Counted from the stretch's first letter, positions 8,352-17,153 are shown. The stretch is 45,290 bases of DNA from Streptomyces cirratus (GCF_014650775.1 NZ_BMVP01000027.1:1-45290); one strand, 5' to 3'. Program-made: numbers and translations. The notes: generated by a model not told the origin, from the sequence alone.

Positions 8352-8927
8352 TCAGCGCCGGTTGGTGCTCAGGCCGTCCAGGATCAGGTCGAGGAGGCGT
8401 TCGGCCTGCTCTCGCTGCTCCGGCTTTCCCGAGGTGAGGGCAATGCCGGCGAGGGCGGCGAACATGTCGGTGGCGACGATGTCGGGGCGGATGGTGCCAG
8501 CTTCGATGCCAGCGTCCAGGAGCGAGGTCAGGGCGGCCAGCATCATCTCGTGGCTCTGGACGTAGGGGTTGACGCCGGATTCGACGAGGGCGCGCAGGGC
8601 GTCGGCCATACCAAGCTTGGCGGTCGCGTAATCGATGAAGCGGCCCGCCCAGGCGCGCAAGGCTTCGCGCGGGGCCAGCGCGGCCAGCAGGTCGGGGGCC
8701 GCGTCGCACAGCCGGATCAGCTCGTTGCGGTAGGCGGCCTCGATGAGGACCTCCCGGGTGGGGAAGTTGCGGTAGAGCGTGCCGGAGCCGACGCCGGCCT
8801 CCCTGGCGATGCGCTCCATGTGCGCTTCCAGTCCGTCTTCGGCGAAGACGCGCACCGCGGCCGAGAGGATCTTGTCCCGGTTGCGCTGCGCGTCGGCCCG
8901 TAGCGGGCGCCCTGTCTCTCTAGTCAT
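8352..8927 (-). CDS. TetR/AcrR family transcriptional repressor
   Basis: A 191-residue regulator. The N-terminal helix-turn-helix is clear: RDKILSAAVRVFAEDGLEA, then MERIAREAGVGSGTLYRNFP at about residues 37-56. The C-terminal ligand domain is all-helical with no named subfamily. It is divergent from the short-chain dehydrogenase gene at 9204. The 276-base gap contains a 14-base palindrome plus a further half site, a typical arrangement for a TetR repressor controlling itself and the neighbouring oxidoreductase. The inducing ligand is unknown. It converges with the trypsin-NTPase-TPR gene but probably has no functional link to it. Confidence 0.9.
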   Translation of the reverse strand: MTRETGRPLRADAQRNRDKILSAAVRVFAEDGLEAHMERIAREAGVGSGTLYRNFPTREVLIEAAYRNELIRLCDAAPDLLAALAPREALRAWAGRFIDYATAKLGMADALRALVESGVNPYVQSHEMMLAALTSLLDAGIEAGTIRPDIVATDMFAALAGIALTSGKPEQREQAERLLDLILDGLSTNRR

Positions 8928-8965
8928 CCGCGGTCTCCTGTCGTCCCGGGCTTGCTAACCGGCGA

Positions 8966-9003
8966 CGCCTCCACTTACAGTGACGAAACTGGAGGCGCCT
9001 CCA
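8966..9003. promoter_or_regulatory. Candidate TetR operator between tetR and SDR
   Basis: The palindrome TGGAGGCGCCTCCA spans 8990-9003, and an extra half site CGCCTCCACTT lies at about 8966-8976. The two half sites form a wider inverted repeat (GCCTCCA...TGGAGGC, 16-base spacer). The position close to the TetR start and upstream of the SDR start fits a shared operator. The near-identical palindrome at 2624 supports its being a specific protein-binding element. Binding itself is inferred. Confidence 0.65.
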
Positions 9004-9203
9004 CTTTAGGGCATGCAGGCCCGCCGCACGCGAGCGCATGCCCCTCCGTCCCACACTCCCGACGTAGCGCGGCCACGGCCGCCAGTCCCGGGGACAACAG
9101 GCAGGTCACTAGCCCCAGCCTCGTCACGCCCTGGGCTTTCCATCCGCACGACCCTCGCTGCGAACGCAGCACATGGCAGTCCACTCATTCAGAGGAGCAG
9201 AAG

Positions 9204-9965
9204 ATGGGTCTCTCGCTCGAGGAAAAAGTCGCCGTCGTCACGGGCGGCGCGTCCGGGGTCGGCCTGGGCATCGCTCAGGAGTTCGTTGCCAACGGCGCCC
9301 GAGTGGTCATCACCGACCTGCACCGGGAGGCGCTCGACGAGGCGGTCGCGGCGATCGGGCCGAACTGCTCGGGGATCGTGGCCGACGTCACCAAGCTCGC
9401 GGAGATGGAGGCGGCATACCGGCAGGTGAAGGAGTGTCACGGGCGACTCGACGCGGTCGTGGCCAACGCCGGGATCGGCGCGCACGCCCCGCTCGAGGCC
9501 ATTACCGAGGAGCAGTTCGACCGGACCTTCAACGTCAATGCCAAGGGCGTCCTCTTCACCGTACAGCCCGCGCTCGCGCTACTGCCGCCCGGCGGCACCG
9601 TCGTCATCATCGGCTCCACGGCGTCCATCCAGCCGCCGCGCGGGATGAGCCTGTACGGCGGCTCGAAGGCCGCGGTACGCAACTTCATCCGGGCCTGGAT
9701 CCAGGACACCAAGGGATCGGGCATCCGAATGAACATTCTCAGCCCCGGCCCAGTCGACACCGATTCCCTGCGCAGCGCACTGGCGATGGCCCAGGGAGCC
9801 GACCACGTCGACGCCGCCGTCAAGACTATGGGAGAGGGCAACCCGACCGGACGGATCGCCGACCCGCGCGAAATGGGGAAGGCTGCAGTCTTCCTCTCCA
9901 GCGACGCCTCCAGCTTCATCACCGGCGTCGAACTCTTCGCGGACGGCGGCATGGCACAGGTGTGA
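9204..9965 (+). CDS. Short-chain dehydrogenase/reductase (SDR)
   Basis: A 253-residue NAD(P)-dependent oxidoreductase of the classical SDR type. Visible motifs are the cofactor motif TGGASGVG (residues 13-20), NAG near residue 89, the catalytic Ser in IIGSTAS, and the catalytic YGGSK with Tyr and Lys. The tail FADGGMAQV is typical. Asp in VVITDLHR at the end of the second strand suggests NAD preference. The start at 9204 has AGAGGAG 6 bases upstream. A divergent TetR gene and a palindromic operator suggest substrate-induced expression. The substrate cannot be told from sequence. Confidence 0.92.
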   Translation: MGLSLEEKVAVVTGGASGVGLGIAQEFVANGARVVITDLHREALDEAVAAIGPNCSGIVADVTKLAEMEAAYRQVKECHGRLDAVVANAGIGAHAPLEAITEEQFDRTFNVNAKGVLFTVQPALALLPPGGTVVIIGSTASIQPPRGMSLYGGSKAAVRNFIRAWIQDTKGSGIRMNILSPGPVDTDSLRSALAMAQGADHVDAAVKTMGEGNPTGRIADPREMGKAAVFLSSDASSFITGVELFADGGMAQV

Positions 9966-10154
9966 GCCACCCCGCCCAGCCGGCCGCCGCGCCTGGCGCG
10001 TCGCAGCAGTGCGCGGGCACCCCCGACGATGCCATGGAACTCGCCTGCAGTCTCTACCTCGCCCTGCCAGGGACCTGACCGACGGATAGACACGACAGCG
10101 GCTCCCGAGTTAACCCCCGAAGGACTTCCGGAGCCGACCACTACTGATCTTTTC

Positions 10155-10773
10155 TTAAGTTCCTCCGGCCGTGCGGCCCACCGCCCGCCAGCCGCCGCCG
10201 TCGGGGATGTTGCCGAGCTTCTTGATGTCGGCGTGGACCAGCTCGCCCGGCCGGGCCCGTTCGTAGCGGCGGACCGGCTGTCCGGTCGAGCGGTCCAGCC
10301 AGGCCAGCCTGTTCAGGCCGTGGCGGACCAGGATGCGGTGCACGGTCGAGGCGGGCAGGCCGAGGATCGGGCCGATTGTGGCCGGGCCGAGCTTGCGTTC
10401 GGTCCGCAGTAGGCATACCCGGGCCTCGGTCAGGACGGGTGTCCGGTCCGGCGTCGTGCCGGGCCGGCTCGGGCGGTCGCGGAGTCCGTACTCGCCTTCG
10501 GCCCGCCACCGGCGGACCCATGTGTTGTACGAACACGCGGGCCTGAGCTGTGGGGCGGGATATCCCCATCTCGGCCGCCACGTGCGCGACCGGACGCCCG
10601 GCGAGAACACGGTCGACCAGGATCCGCCTGCCGTGAACGGCCAGCCGGGCATTACGGTGGGACACGAAGACCTCCGTCGTGCAATGGGTTCCTAGACAGC
10701 TCCCACCACACCGGAGGTCTTCGCCATGTTCAAGACCCGCCGAGTGTCAACAACGCTCGTGATCAATACATCT
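10155..10773 (-). pseudogene. IS481-family element remnant with frameshifted transposase
   Basis: The minus strand carries the start of an IS481 transposase from 10665 (MSHRNARLAVHGRRILV, AAEMGISRPTA). After about 45 residues the homologous frame changes, continuing as VRRWRAEGEYGL, LGPATIGPILGLPASTVHRI, ERARPGELVHADIKKLG. Homology ends at the GGGWRAVGR region near 10170, before the rest of the DDE core. So there is one frameshift plus a 3' truncation. Upstream, 10700-10773 looks like the leader and terminal end of the element (TGTCAACAACGCTCG, ending near CTAG). Non-functional. Confidence 0.8.
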
Positions 10774-10854
10774 AGGCCGTCTCTTTCGGATCTTGCCGGG
10801 CCCGCTTGCGGGCGCTGCCAGGCCCGGCATCCTGGAAGGGGGCAGGAGGCGCCC

Positions 10855-11847
10855 ATGAGTTCCCGCTCGCGGATCCGGTACGGCCTTGCCGCAGCTCTTC
10901 TCGCTCTGGCGGGCCTGCTGGTCCCGCCGTCCGCCGCGGCGTCGACCGCTCCGCCCCCTTCGCCCCGCCCTTACGTCTACGTCAGCGGCCGCCCGTACGG
11001 CGTCGCACTGTCTCCCGACGGCGGCCTCGCGTACGTCGCCACCGGGCGGCTCAGCCCGCTGAGGGTGATCGATACGCACACGCTGCAGCGAACCGCCCGC
11101 ATCTACTTCGGTTCGGCGCAGGACGTCGCGCTCAGCCCGGACGGGCTCCGGGCCTACGTCACCAGCCCCGGGACGGTCTATTCCTCCGTGAACGTGGTCA
11201 ACACGGTCACGAACACGGAGATCGGCTACGTCGGTGTCGGCGACGGTCCGCTCGGCCTGGCGGTCACCCCCGACGGTCGCCGCCTCTACGTCGCAAACTC
11301 CTTCTCCGACTCCGTGTCCGTGATCGACACGGCGAGCGAGAAGGCCGTCGGCAAGATCGAGGTCGGCAGCACCCCGGCCGACGTGGTGGTCTCCCCCGAC
11401 GGCCGCCGGGCGTACGTCACCAACTCCGGCTACGGGACCCCCACTTCCCTGTCCGTGATCGACACGGCCACGGGCAAGGTCATCGGCTGGCCCGGCCGCC
11501 TCGGCAACTTCGCGTACGGCCTCGCGGTGACACCCGACGGACGACGGCTCTACGTCACGGACCTGCAGGGCACCGTGTCCGTCGTCGACACGGTGACCGG
11601 CAAGGTGATCGGCGCGCCCATCCCCGTCGGCCAGCGCCCGATGGACGTCGTGGTGAGCCCCGACGGCCACCGCGCCTACGTCACCAACCAGGGCTCGAAC
11701 AGCGTGTCCGTGATCGACACGAGCACGAACAAGGTGACCGGCACCCTCGACGTCCAAGGGCCGACCCGTATCGCGCTGACCCCGGACGGCCGCCACGCCT
11801 GGATCACGCAGAACTGCTGCGGGACGGTGTGGGTGATCGACTTCTGA
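10855..11847 (+). CDS. Secreted YVTN-type beta-propeller protein
   Basis: A 330-residue protein. Residues 1-30 form a signal peptide (basic start, LAAALLALAGLLVPPSAAAS). The rest is seven or eight beta-propeller blades, each with the pair LSPDGxxAYV or VTPDGRRLYV and VSVIDTATGKV. This is the YVTN/NHL-like surface-protein repeat. Such proteins are extracellular and act in adhesion or as scaffolds; the ligand here is unknown. The start at 10855 has AGGAGG 6 bases upstream, while an in-frame extension to 10726 lies in IS481 leader sequence and is rejected. The blades are highly alike at the DNA level, suggesting expansion by duplication. Confidence 0.88.
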   Translation: MSSRSRIRYGLAAALLALAGLLVPPSAAASTAPPPSPRPYVYVSGRPYGVALSPDGGLAYVATGRLSPLRVIDTHTLQRTARIYFGSAQDVALSPDGLRAYVTSPGTVYSSVNVVNTVTNTEIGYVGVGDGPLGLAVTPDGRRLYVANSFSDSVSVIDTASEKAVGKIEVGSTPADVVVSPDGRRAYVTNSGYGTPTSLSVIDTATGKVIGWPGRLGNFAYGLAVTPDGRRLYVTDLQGTVSVVDTVTGKVIGAPIPVGQRPMDVVVSPDGHRAYVTNQGSNSVSVIDTSTNKVTGTLDVQGPTRIALTPDGRHAWITQNCCGTVWVIDF

Positions 11848-11863
11848 GCGGGCGGCCCGCTCA
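11845..11863 (+). terminator. Hairpin at the stop codon of the YVTN gene
   Basis: TGAGCGGGC and GCCCGCTCA form a 9-base inverted repeat with one central base, overlapping the stop codon. It has no U tract, as is usual for actinomycete hairpin terminators. Confidence 0.45.
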
Positions 11864-11901
11864 GGGCATTCAACCCGCTACCCTGCGCGCTAAGTCTCAG
11901 C

Positions 11902-11918
11902 TGTGACTGAGCGCCGTA
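11902..11918 (+). repeat. Left copy of a 17-base repeat flanking the gene at 11997
   Basis: TGTGACTGAGCGCCGTA here matches 16 of 17 bases of 12512-12528. The preceding CTCAG can pair with CTGAG, so a small hairpin is possible. The right copy is part of a larger pair of overlapping hairpins. Confidence 0.5.
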
Positions 11919-11996
11919 CCCGGCCTTTCGAGCAGCGATGCCCGGTGCGGCGGGAAATGCAGGTGCGGCAGCTGCGGGGCGCAGCGAGATCCCGGC

Positions 11997-12449
11997 ATGT
12001 CGACCAATGTGAGTGGGATGATCGAGTGCCGGCCGGGGGCCCGGTTGTGGGGTCCGGAGGGCGAGGACTCAGTGTGGGAAGTCGGAATCGATCTCTTCCT
12101 GCTCAACCGAGGCAACGCCTACGACGGCTTGGCCTGCTTCTTCGGAATCCGTAACTCATTCGGTTTTCGCCCCCTGGCCGAGGACCGCGGCCTCCCGGAT
12201 GACGCCTCGGATGGGCTGCGCAATGAGATTGCGGCCTACGGCGGGCCGGACGACGTGTACGGGACTGCCTGGCTGACCTGGGCGGATCTTGCGGCAACCG
12301 ACTGGCAGGAGACCGACGCTTCCGGCACGCGAAGCCGCGCAGCGGCCGCAGGGACAAACACCGACTGGGGCCGGGTCTGGAGCGTCAAGAGCATCCTCAG
12401 CGACGTGCACGGCGCGGAGAACGTACGTCTCGTCGTCTGGTTCTACTGA
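11997..12449 (+). CDS. Hypothetical cytosolic protein
   Basis: A 150-residue protein without signal peptide or membrane segment. It is rich in Trp and acidic residues, with segments VWEVGIDLFLLNRGNAYDGL, YGGPDDVYGTAWLTWADL and a C-terminus VRLVVWFY. I do not recognise the family. The composition and size resemble small immunity-type or regulatory proteins of actinomycete accessory regions. The ATG at 11997 has only a weak ribosome site (GCGAGA). It is a single gene flanked on both sides by copies of a 17-base repeat, which suggests a small inserted unit. Confidence 0.55.
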   Translation: MSTNVSGMIECRPGARLWGPEGEDSVWEVGIDLFLLNRGNAYDGLACFFGIRNSFGFRPLAEDRGLPDDASDGLRNEIAAYGGPDDVYGTAWLTWADLAATDWQETDASGTRSRAAAAGTNTDWGRVWSVKSILSDVHGAENVRLVVWFY

Positions 12450-12495
12450 CGTTCGGTCTGAGCACGCTACTTGGCATTCCGGGCCAGGTATCCCG

Positions 12496-12559
12496 CTCAG
12501 TCACAAACACCTGTGACTGAGTGCCGTAGTCGGCCAGGCTGGCCGACTACGGCACTCAG
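12496..12559 (+). promoter_or_regulatory. Two overlapping, mutually exclusive hairpins
   Basis: Hairpin 1 pairs CTCAGTCACA (12496-12505) with TGTGACTGAG (12512-12521). Hairpin 2 pairs a 19-base arm (12517-12535) with a perfect complement (12541-12559) across the loop AGGCT. The arms share CTGAG at 12517-12521, so only one can form at a time. The position 47 bases after the stop of the preceding gene fits a strong terminator; attenuation is possible. No U tract follows. Confidence 0.55.
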
Positions 12560-12677
12560 ATCAGATGCGGCTCTGCCGTAGGTTCATGCCGGCAGAAGCC
12601 CGGCAACTGGGGCAAGGAGACCAGTACGGGATCCAGGGCCTGCATAGCCTGCCCCAACTGGTTGAGCTGGTTGAGAT

Positions 12678-12731
12678 GCGGCGCCGGGTGGGGATCAGAG
12701 TGCCGTCGATCAGCACGACCTCCCCACGTCG
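12678..12731 (-). pseudogene. Internal fragment of an IS5-family transposase
   Basis: About 18 residues on the minus strand (RRGEVVLIDGTLIPTRRR) match the catalytic-Asp region of the intact transposase at 37601 (GGEVVLIDGTLIRTQRR). Sequence on both sides (12560-12677, 12732-12900) is not recognisable, so this is a small relic. The remaining interval to 12927 presumably holds the promoter of the next gene. Confidence 0.6.
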
Positions 12732-12927
12732 TGTCCGGGCTCGGGCTGCGCAGCGGATCCGCCCGGCCATCCCCGGACATCACCCCGAGCGGGACAACCG
12801 GCCACTGAACCGTTCGAGCGGTACATCGCTCTTAATTGTCTACAGACGGTTTAGGGCCCTCAGGGTGCCGGAATTCTGCGCTTCGGGTGGATCTCGCCTC
12901 TTTCGAACAGAGAAGGGACTCGATGTC

Positions 12928-13575
12928 ATGAAAGGCATCACGCAGAAGGCTTTGGCGCTTGCCGCTATTGCCACCACGGCGGTCGCGGTCGGCGTCGTTC
13001 CGGCTTCACACGCCCAGGCCCGCGCCCGTCAGCCCATCTCGCCGGAGATCGGCGTCCAGTTCAACCCCGACGGCGTCCCCGGCCAGTGCGGTGGACGAAC
13101 AGGCGAGCAGTGGAAGCCCGAAGGGATCGCGACTGACCCGATCCGCTTCGACACAGACTCCCGACCCGGCGGCTGCCTGCTCGCCTTCGGCATCTACGAC
13201 CCGGGCAATGACCTGGCGGGTGAGCACATCACCTACACCTTCCGGGCCACCCCGGGCGCTGATCACGGCCAGTGCGGAAACGAGGGCGTCCACGAGATGC
13301 CGATCCAGAGGCAATCCCGGGGCTTCGGTCCCGTCATCCGGATCGACACCGACAACCGGCCAGGCGGGTGCGATCTCACGTTCGACCTGACGAGCTCAGC
13401 CCACACGACGTCGCTCTACGTCGACTACGGCTCGGACGGCGACCGCGCACAATGCGGTAACGCCCTACCGTTCCCGGGAGGCTTCAGCCCGGTGGACAAC
13501 GCCCGATCGGTAACCGCCCGCATCGACACAGACGACCGACCTGGCGGCTGCGGGCTCCAACTGCGACTGGGTTGA
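12928..13575 (+). CDS. Secreted protein with RPGGC repeats, paralogue of 18127-18780
   Basis: A 215-residue exported protein. Residues 1-34 form a signal peptide ending near SHAQARA. The mature part has three spaced copies of a motif of the form DTD(S/N/D)RPGGC, alternating with three GQCG or AQCG sites. Its six or more Cys probably form disulfides. I do not recognise a named domain. The ATG at 12928 has AGAAGGGA about 9 bases upstream. The paralogue on the opposite strand at 18.1-18.8 kb has the same signal-plus-repeat layout. The IS5 relative inserted 14 bases after the stop codon may have altered the 3' region. Confidence 0.75.
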   Translation: MKGITQKALALAAIATTAVAVGVVPASHAQARARQPISPEIGVQFNPDGVPGQCGGRTGEQWKPEGIATDPIRFDTDSRPGGCLLAFGIYDPGNDLAGEHITYTFRATPGADHGQCGNEGVHEMPIQRQSRGFGPVIRIDTDNRPGGCDLTFDLTSSAHTTSLYVDYGSDGDRAQCGNALPFPGGFSPVDNARSVTARIDTDDRPGGCGLQLRLG

Positions 13576-13680
13576 TGAGCCTTCGCCATCTTCGAACGTG
13601 CTGGTCGGAGGGGCTGGCGTGACGGTTCTCCGGGGTGCTCGTGCTGGTCGTGGGCGGGAGTCTGCGGACTTGATCGTCCG

Positions 13681-13800
13681 TCAGTGGTTGATCTCGAAGT
13701 TGGTCAGCACGAGCAGGGCCCGGAGGAGGGTGGTGGCGCGGCCAGGGCCCGTGCGGCGCTTGGTGAGGATGCACCAGGCCTTCAGGTTCGCGCAGCCGTG
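13681..13800 (-). pseudogene. C-terminal remnant of the copy A transposase
   Basis: It encodes HGCANLKAWCILTKRR..., ending LLRALLVLTNFEINH. It aligns with the end of the intact transposase at 37601 (HGFAHLKNWRILTK...NLEINR). All upstream transposase sequence is missing, and the accessory-gene end follows directly at 13822. Confidence 0.75.
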
Positions 13801-13821
13801 CGGTTCGCCCAGCCGACCTGG

Positions 13822-14275
13822 TCACAGGCGCGTGGTGAAGCGGCCGTCCGCCAGCTTGCGCAGCCAGCCCCGCCCGGCAAGCTTGGCCAGCTTCCCGCGG
13901 AGCGACTCCAACTTGCCCCGCACCGCGACCCGAAGCCCCAGCACCTCGCCGACCCGCTTGGTCGCAACCGGCCCGCCCGCGTCGCGCACGATGGCGAGGA
14001 TGCGCTGGTAGTCCGGCGACAGCGCGTCCTCAGCCACGCCGGGCCCACGGTGCGGGACCAGCAGCACCGCTCGGCCTGCGACCCGCGCTGCGGCCGGCGC
14101 GGTCTCCGCGCTCGGCGGCGAGCTGTTCGGCCATCCGCTGCCAGACCCGTTCGGCCACCGCGAGTTCGTCGCGCTCGGTCCGCACCTCCACCAGCTACTT
14201 GACCAGCTGGTCTTCCAGTTCGTCCAACCCCGCACGCCGCGCGGCGATCCGTTCCGCGATCTCGGACTCCACCAT
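13822..14275 (-). pseudogene. Decayed accessory gene of the IS5 element (copy A)
   Basis: A minus-strand relative of the gene at 38567-38962. It starts at 14275 with a coil segment (AERIAARRAGLDELEDQLV). It is interrupted by an in-frame TAG near 14197 and by a frameshift near 14080, then continues as SPDYQRILAIVRDAGGPV and ends WLRKLADGRFTTRL. Its C-terminus is intact, unlike that of copy B. The C-terminal part looks like a winged helix. The role in the element is unknown; regulation of transposition is a guess. Confidence 0.65.
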
Positions 14276-14448
14276 GAACCGGATGGTAGGCGGCGCCGGG
14301 CCCGCGATGCGGAAGAACCAGAGAAACCGCCCCGGCCCACCCTGTCAGACGATCAAGACCGCAGACTCCCACCCACGACCAGCACGAGCACCCCGGAGAA
14401 CCGTCACGCCAGCCCCTCCGGCCAGCACGTTCGAAGACGGCGGGGGTA

Positions 14449-15280
14449 GTGAGGAATCGAGCGGTCCCGGCATCCGTACTGGCGGGGGTCGGGGCGTACG
14501 TGCCGCCGCGCAGGGTAGCCAACGAGGAGTTGGCGGAGCCCCTGGGGCGGTCGTCCGAATGGATCTTCCAACGCTCCGGGATCCGGTTCCGGCACGTCGT
14601 GGAGCCGGGCACCACCAGCGGGGACCTGGCCGTCGCGGCTGGCCGTGAGGCACTGTCCCGGGCGGCGGTCGGTGACGTCGCGGCCCTGGTCGTCGCCACC
14701 ACGACGCCGGACAGGCGGTGCCCCGGCACCGCTCCGATCGTCGCGTCGCGCCTGGGGATGACCCGGGCGGCCGCGCTGGATGTCCAGGCTGTGTGCGCCG
14801 GCTTCGTCTACGGGCTGGGGGTCGCCCAGGGCCTGATCGCCGCGGGCACGGCCGACAGCGTCCTGGTCGTCGGCACGGACACGCTCTCGCTGAATGTCGA
14901 CCCGGCCGACCCCACGAGCATGCTCTTCGGTGACGGCGCCGGTGCCGTCGTCCTGCGCTCGGGCCACCACGAGGAACCCGGCGCCCTCGGAACCTGCGTC
15001 CTCGGCAGCGACGGCGGTGGCCGCGACCTGATCACTGTACGCGGCGGAGGGTCCGAGGAACGCTCGGCGGCCGGTGGCGCCCCGGCGGACCCGTACATGC
15101 GCTTGGAAGGGCGGGAGGTGTTCTGGCGAGCCGTGGAGCACATGACCTCCGCCTCGCGTGCGGCACTGGACGCCGCGCGGTGGAAGCCGGAGGAGGCGGA
15201 CCGGATCATCGCGCACCAGGCGAACGCGAGGATCCTGGCCGTGCTCGCGCAGCGGCTGGGCGTCGCGGCGGACCGCGTGC
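14449..15280 (+). pseudogene. Truncated 3-oxoacyl-ACP synthase III (KASIII, FabH-like)
   Basis: Residues 1-277 are a clear KASIII. Landmarks are GVGAYVPPRRVANEEL, SSEWIFQRSGIR, catalytic Cys116 in VQAVCAGFVYGLG, FGDGAGAVVL at 160-169 and His256 in IIAHQANARI. Homology ends at VAADR, just before the segment that should hold the catalytic Asn (VGNTSAA) and the last 45-50 residues. The frame stays open into unrelated sequence. Without Asn the enzyme should not be competent for condensation. A GTG start at 14449 fits the family N-terminus but lies 12 bases from the copy A element, which has probably replaced the native promoter. Such KASIII proteins start fatty-acid or polyketide chains; no partner genes are present. 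Confidence 0.8.
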
Positions 15281-16176
15281 GGTCCGAGGAACATGCGGGG
15301 TGGGAGCGGGACTTCCCGGTCCGATATCTCCTGGTGCGAGAAGACATCGACGGTGAGGAGGAGGGTGTGCTGTGGGGGCGGTGCGCGGAGGTCGAGGGCC
15401 TGTTCATGAACGCACCTCAGCTGCCGCGAGAGGTCCTGACGCTGCGCGGCTGCCCGTGCGAGAGCCCGCTGGTCCAGGCCGTGGCGGCCGGCGCCCAACC
15501 GGTGCGGCTGCTGGGGGACGGAATGCTCTCGATCGAGCCTGTGGATCCCTCGAACGACGGGCCGCACCGCTTCTGGGACCTGGAAGACACGGCTGTCCTG
15601 GCCCAGTGGCCCACGCCGGGCGATCCCGGGCGCGTGGACATCGTCGTGGGCACCGGCGTCAAGGAGGACGACTACCGGGGCAGCAAGCGGCTGCCTTCGA
15701 GTCCGCGGTTCGACCTGTGGTTCCCCTCGATCCGGGGGGCAGCCCATCGGAGGAAGAAGCAGACGACATGGGTGACGCCCCCTCAACAACAGTGTCAACC
15801 CGCCGAAGCAGGAGACGGCAACCGGTGCGGAATCCCGACCCGGAGTGAGCCGAGGCCCACACTCTCGACCCCGCCCCCACCCCGCCGCAGCACCTCCCGA
15901 GGGCGGTTGCCGGGCAGGGACATTTCCGTCACGCGTGCCTGTACACCCCACCCCCCACCCACCAGGCGTGGCCCTGACATTCCTTGCGCCCACGCTCGCC
16001 CGCCCCAGACGGCAACCGAAGACAGTGCACTCCGGCGCACTACCAAGCACACTCCTGCCCCGTCTCACCCACCCGGAGTAGTTGATCAAGTAACAACCGT
16101 TCTGCGGAATTCTTCGCACGCACACGCACCGCTCGCCTCGGCCTTCGTCCGGTGCGACAGGCTGGAACTCCGCTGA
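15281..16176 (+). other. Unrecognised open frame fused to the truncated KASIII
   Basis: The KASIII frame continues without a stop to 16176. The first part, to about 15765, has protein-like composition (GVLWGRCAEVEGLF, LRGCPCESPLVQAVAAG, VDIVVGTGVKEDDYRGSK) and may be the end of another gene joined in frame by a deletion. The last ~130 codons are Pro/Thr/Arg-rich and look non-coding. I do not recognise a family. Whether a fusion protein is made is unknown. Confidence 0.4.
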
Positions 16177-16290
16177 CCTCACACAGCGGGCGCCACTCGG
16201 GGCGTTCCGCACACCGACAGGGCCGGCCCTGTCGCCGTCGCCCCAGGCCGTCGCGGATTCCCGACCGCAATCGACGACGGCCCCTACCAC

Positions 16291-16308
16291 CGGGGGGCCT
16301 CCCCCCCG
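16291..16308 (-). terminator. GC-rich hairpin after the secreted TGGG-repeat gene
   Basis: On the minus strand, CGGGGGG and CCCCCCG arms surround a three-base loop, 5 bases after the stop codon at 16313. The position suits a terminator. Confidence 0.5.
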
Positions 16309-16312
16309 AGGG

Positions 16313-17153
16313 CTACTGGCTGCCGGTGCAGACCACCATCGCGGTAACCTCCCGCGTGTCGGACGAGGCGTTGGCGCTGCTGGCGCGCCAGCCGTTGTTC
16401 TCGAAGGTGCTCAGGATCAGCTCGGTCCCCTCGCTGTAGCCTCCGCCGCCGGTGACCTGCTGTCCTGCCGGGCACTGGACTTGGGACGTACCCGTGCCGT
16501 GGAACTTCGTCACCGAGCCCGGCCGCCCGGGGACCGGGTGGTGCGGCTCGGCCGAGCAGATGACGAAGGGCTCCACCGTGCGGGGTGCGGCCGTGGCGTT
16601 CCAGTAGCCGATCTCCCAGGCGTCGAGGTTGGGGAGGGAACTCTGGACGAGCACGCCCACGTCGCTGCCCCGCCCTCCGCCGCCGGTGGGCACCTCGCCG
16701 AGCGGGCAGCGCTGGTGCAGGAGCGCGGTCTGGTTCGTACCCAGCGCGACCCGGTCACCGAAGATCTGGTGGTGGGGAGCCGACGAGCAGATCACGGTCG
16801 CCGCGATGGTCCCCGTGGTCTGGAAGTCGTCCTGCATGGCGGTGACGATCCAGTCCCGCCCCTGCGCGTAGGAACTCATGACGGCGACGATGAACCGCTC
16901 GGGGGAGGCCGTCATGCCTCCCCCCGTAGGAGTCGTCCCCGCGGGACACGTGGCCTTCGCCGTTCCGACGGCGCGGAACTCGTCCGGAACCTCCACCCGG
17001 GGGCCGGTGATCCTGGTCAGGGTTTCGGCGGCCCTCGGCGTGCCGAGGGATTGTGCGACGGTGAGGGACTGGGGTGTTGCTGCGCCGCGGCGGTCGTCCC
17101 ACACAGAGCGACAGCGCGGCAGCAGCGAGCAGAAGAGGTCGGGTGAGCCTCAT
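16313..17153 (-). CDS. Secreted protein with repeated CPxG...TGGG motifs (frameshift near 17104)
   Basis: From 17153 the frame starts with a signal peptide (MRLTRPLLLAAAALSLC) preceded by GAAAGG. About 17 codons in, near 17104, the frame must shift by one base to join the long frame of about 260 residues. The long frame has three related blocks, each with CPAGTTPTGGGM, CPLGEVPTGGGG or CPAGQQVTGGGG, and paired VICS(S/A) cysteines. The repeats suggest a disulfide-linked extracellular protein; no catalytic motif is visible. Without the shift the long frame would start at a GTG (17104) and lack an export signal. I favour a frameshift mutation or sequence error. Confidence 0.65.

Larger units (their letters stand above)
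13589..14437 (-). mobile_element. Internally deleted IS5-family element (copy A), 849 bp
   Basis: It is bounded by inverted repeats of about 90 bases starting TCTTCGAACGTGCTGG and sharing a long core with GGGGCTGGCGTGACGGTTCT. Inside are only the last 39 codons of the transposase (13681-13800) and a decayed copy of the accessory gene (13822-14275). Both resemble the element at 37499-39715, so this is a related but distinct copy that lost most of its transposase. It is now MITE-like and could move only in trans. It ends 12 bases before the KASIII start at 14449. Confidence 0.8.
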
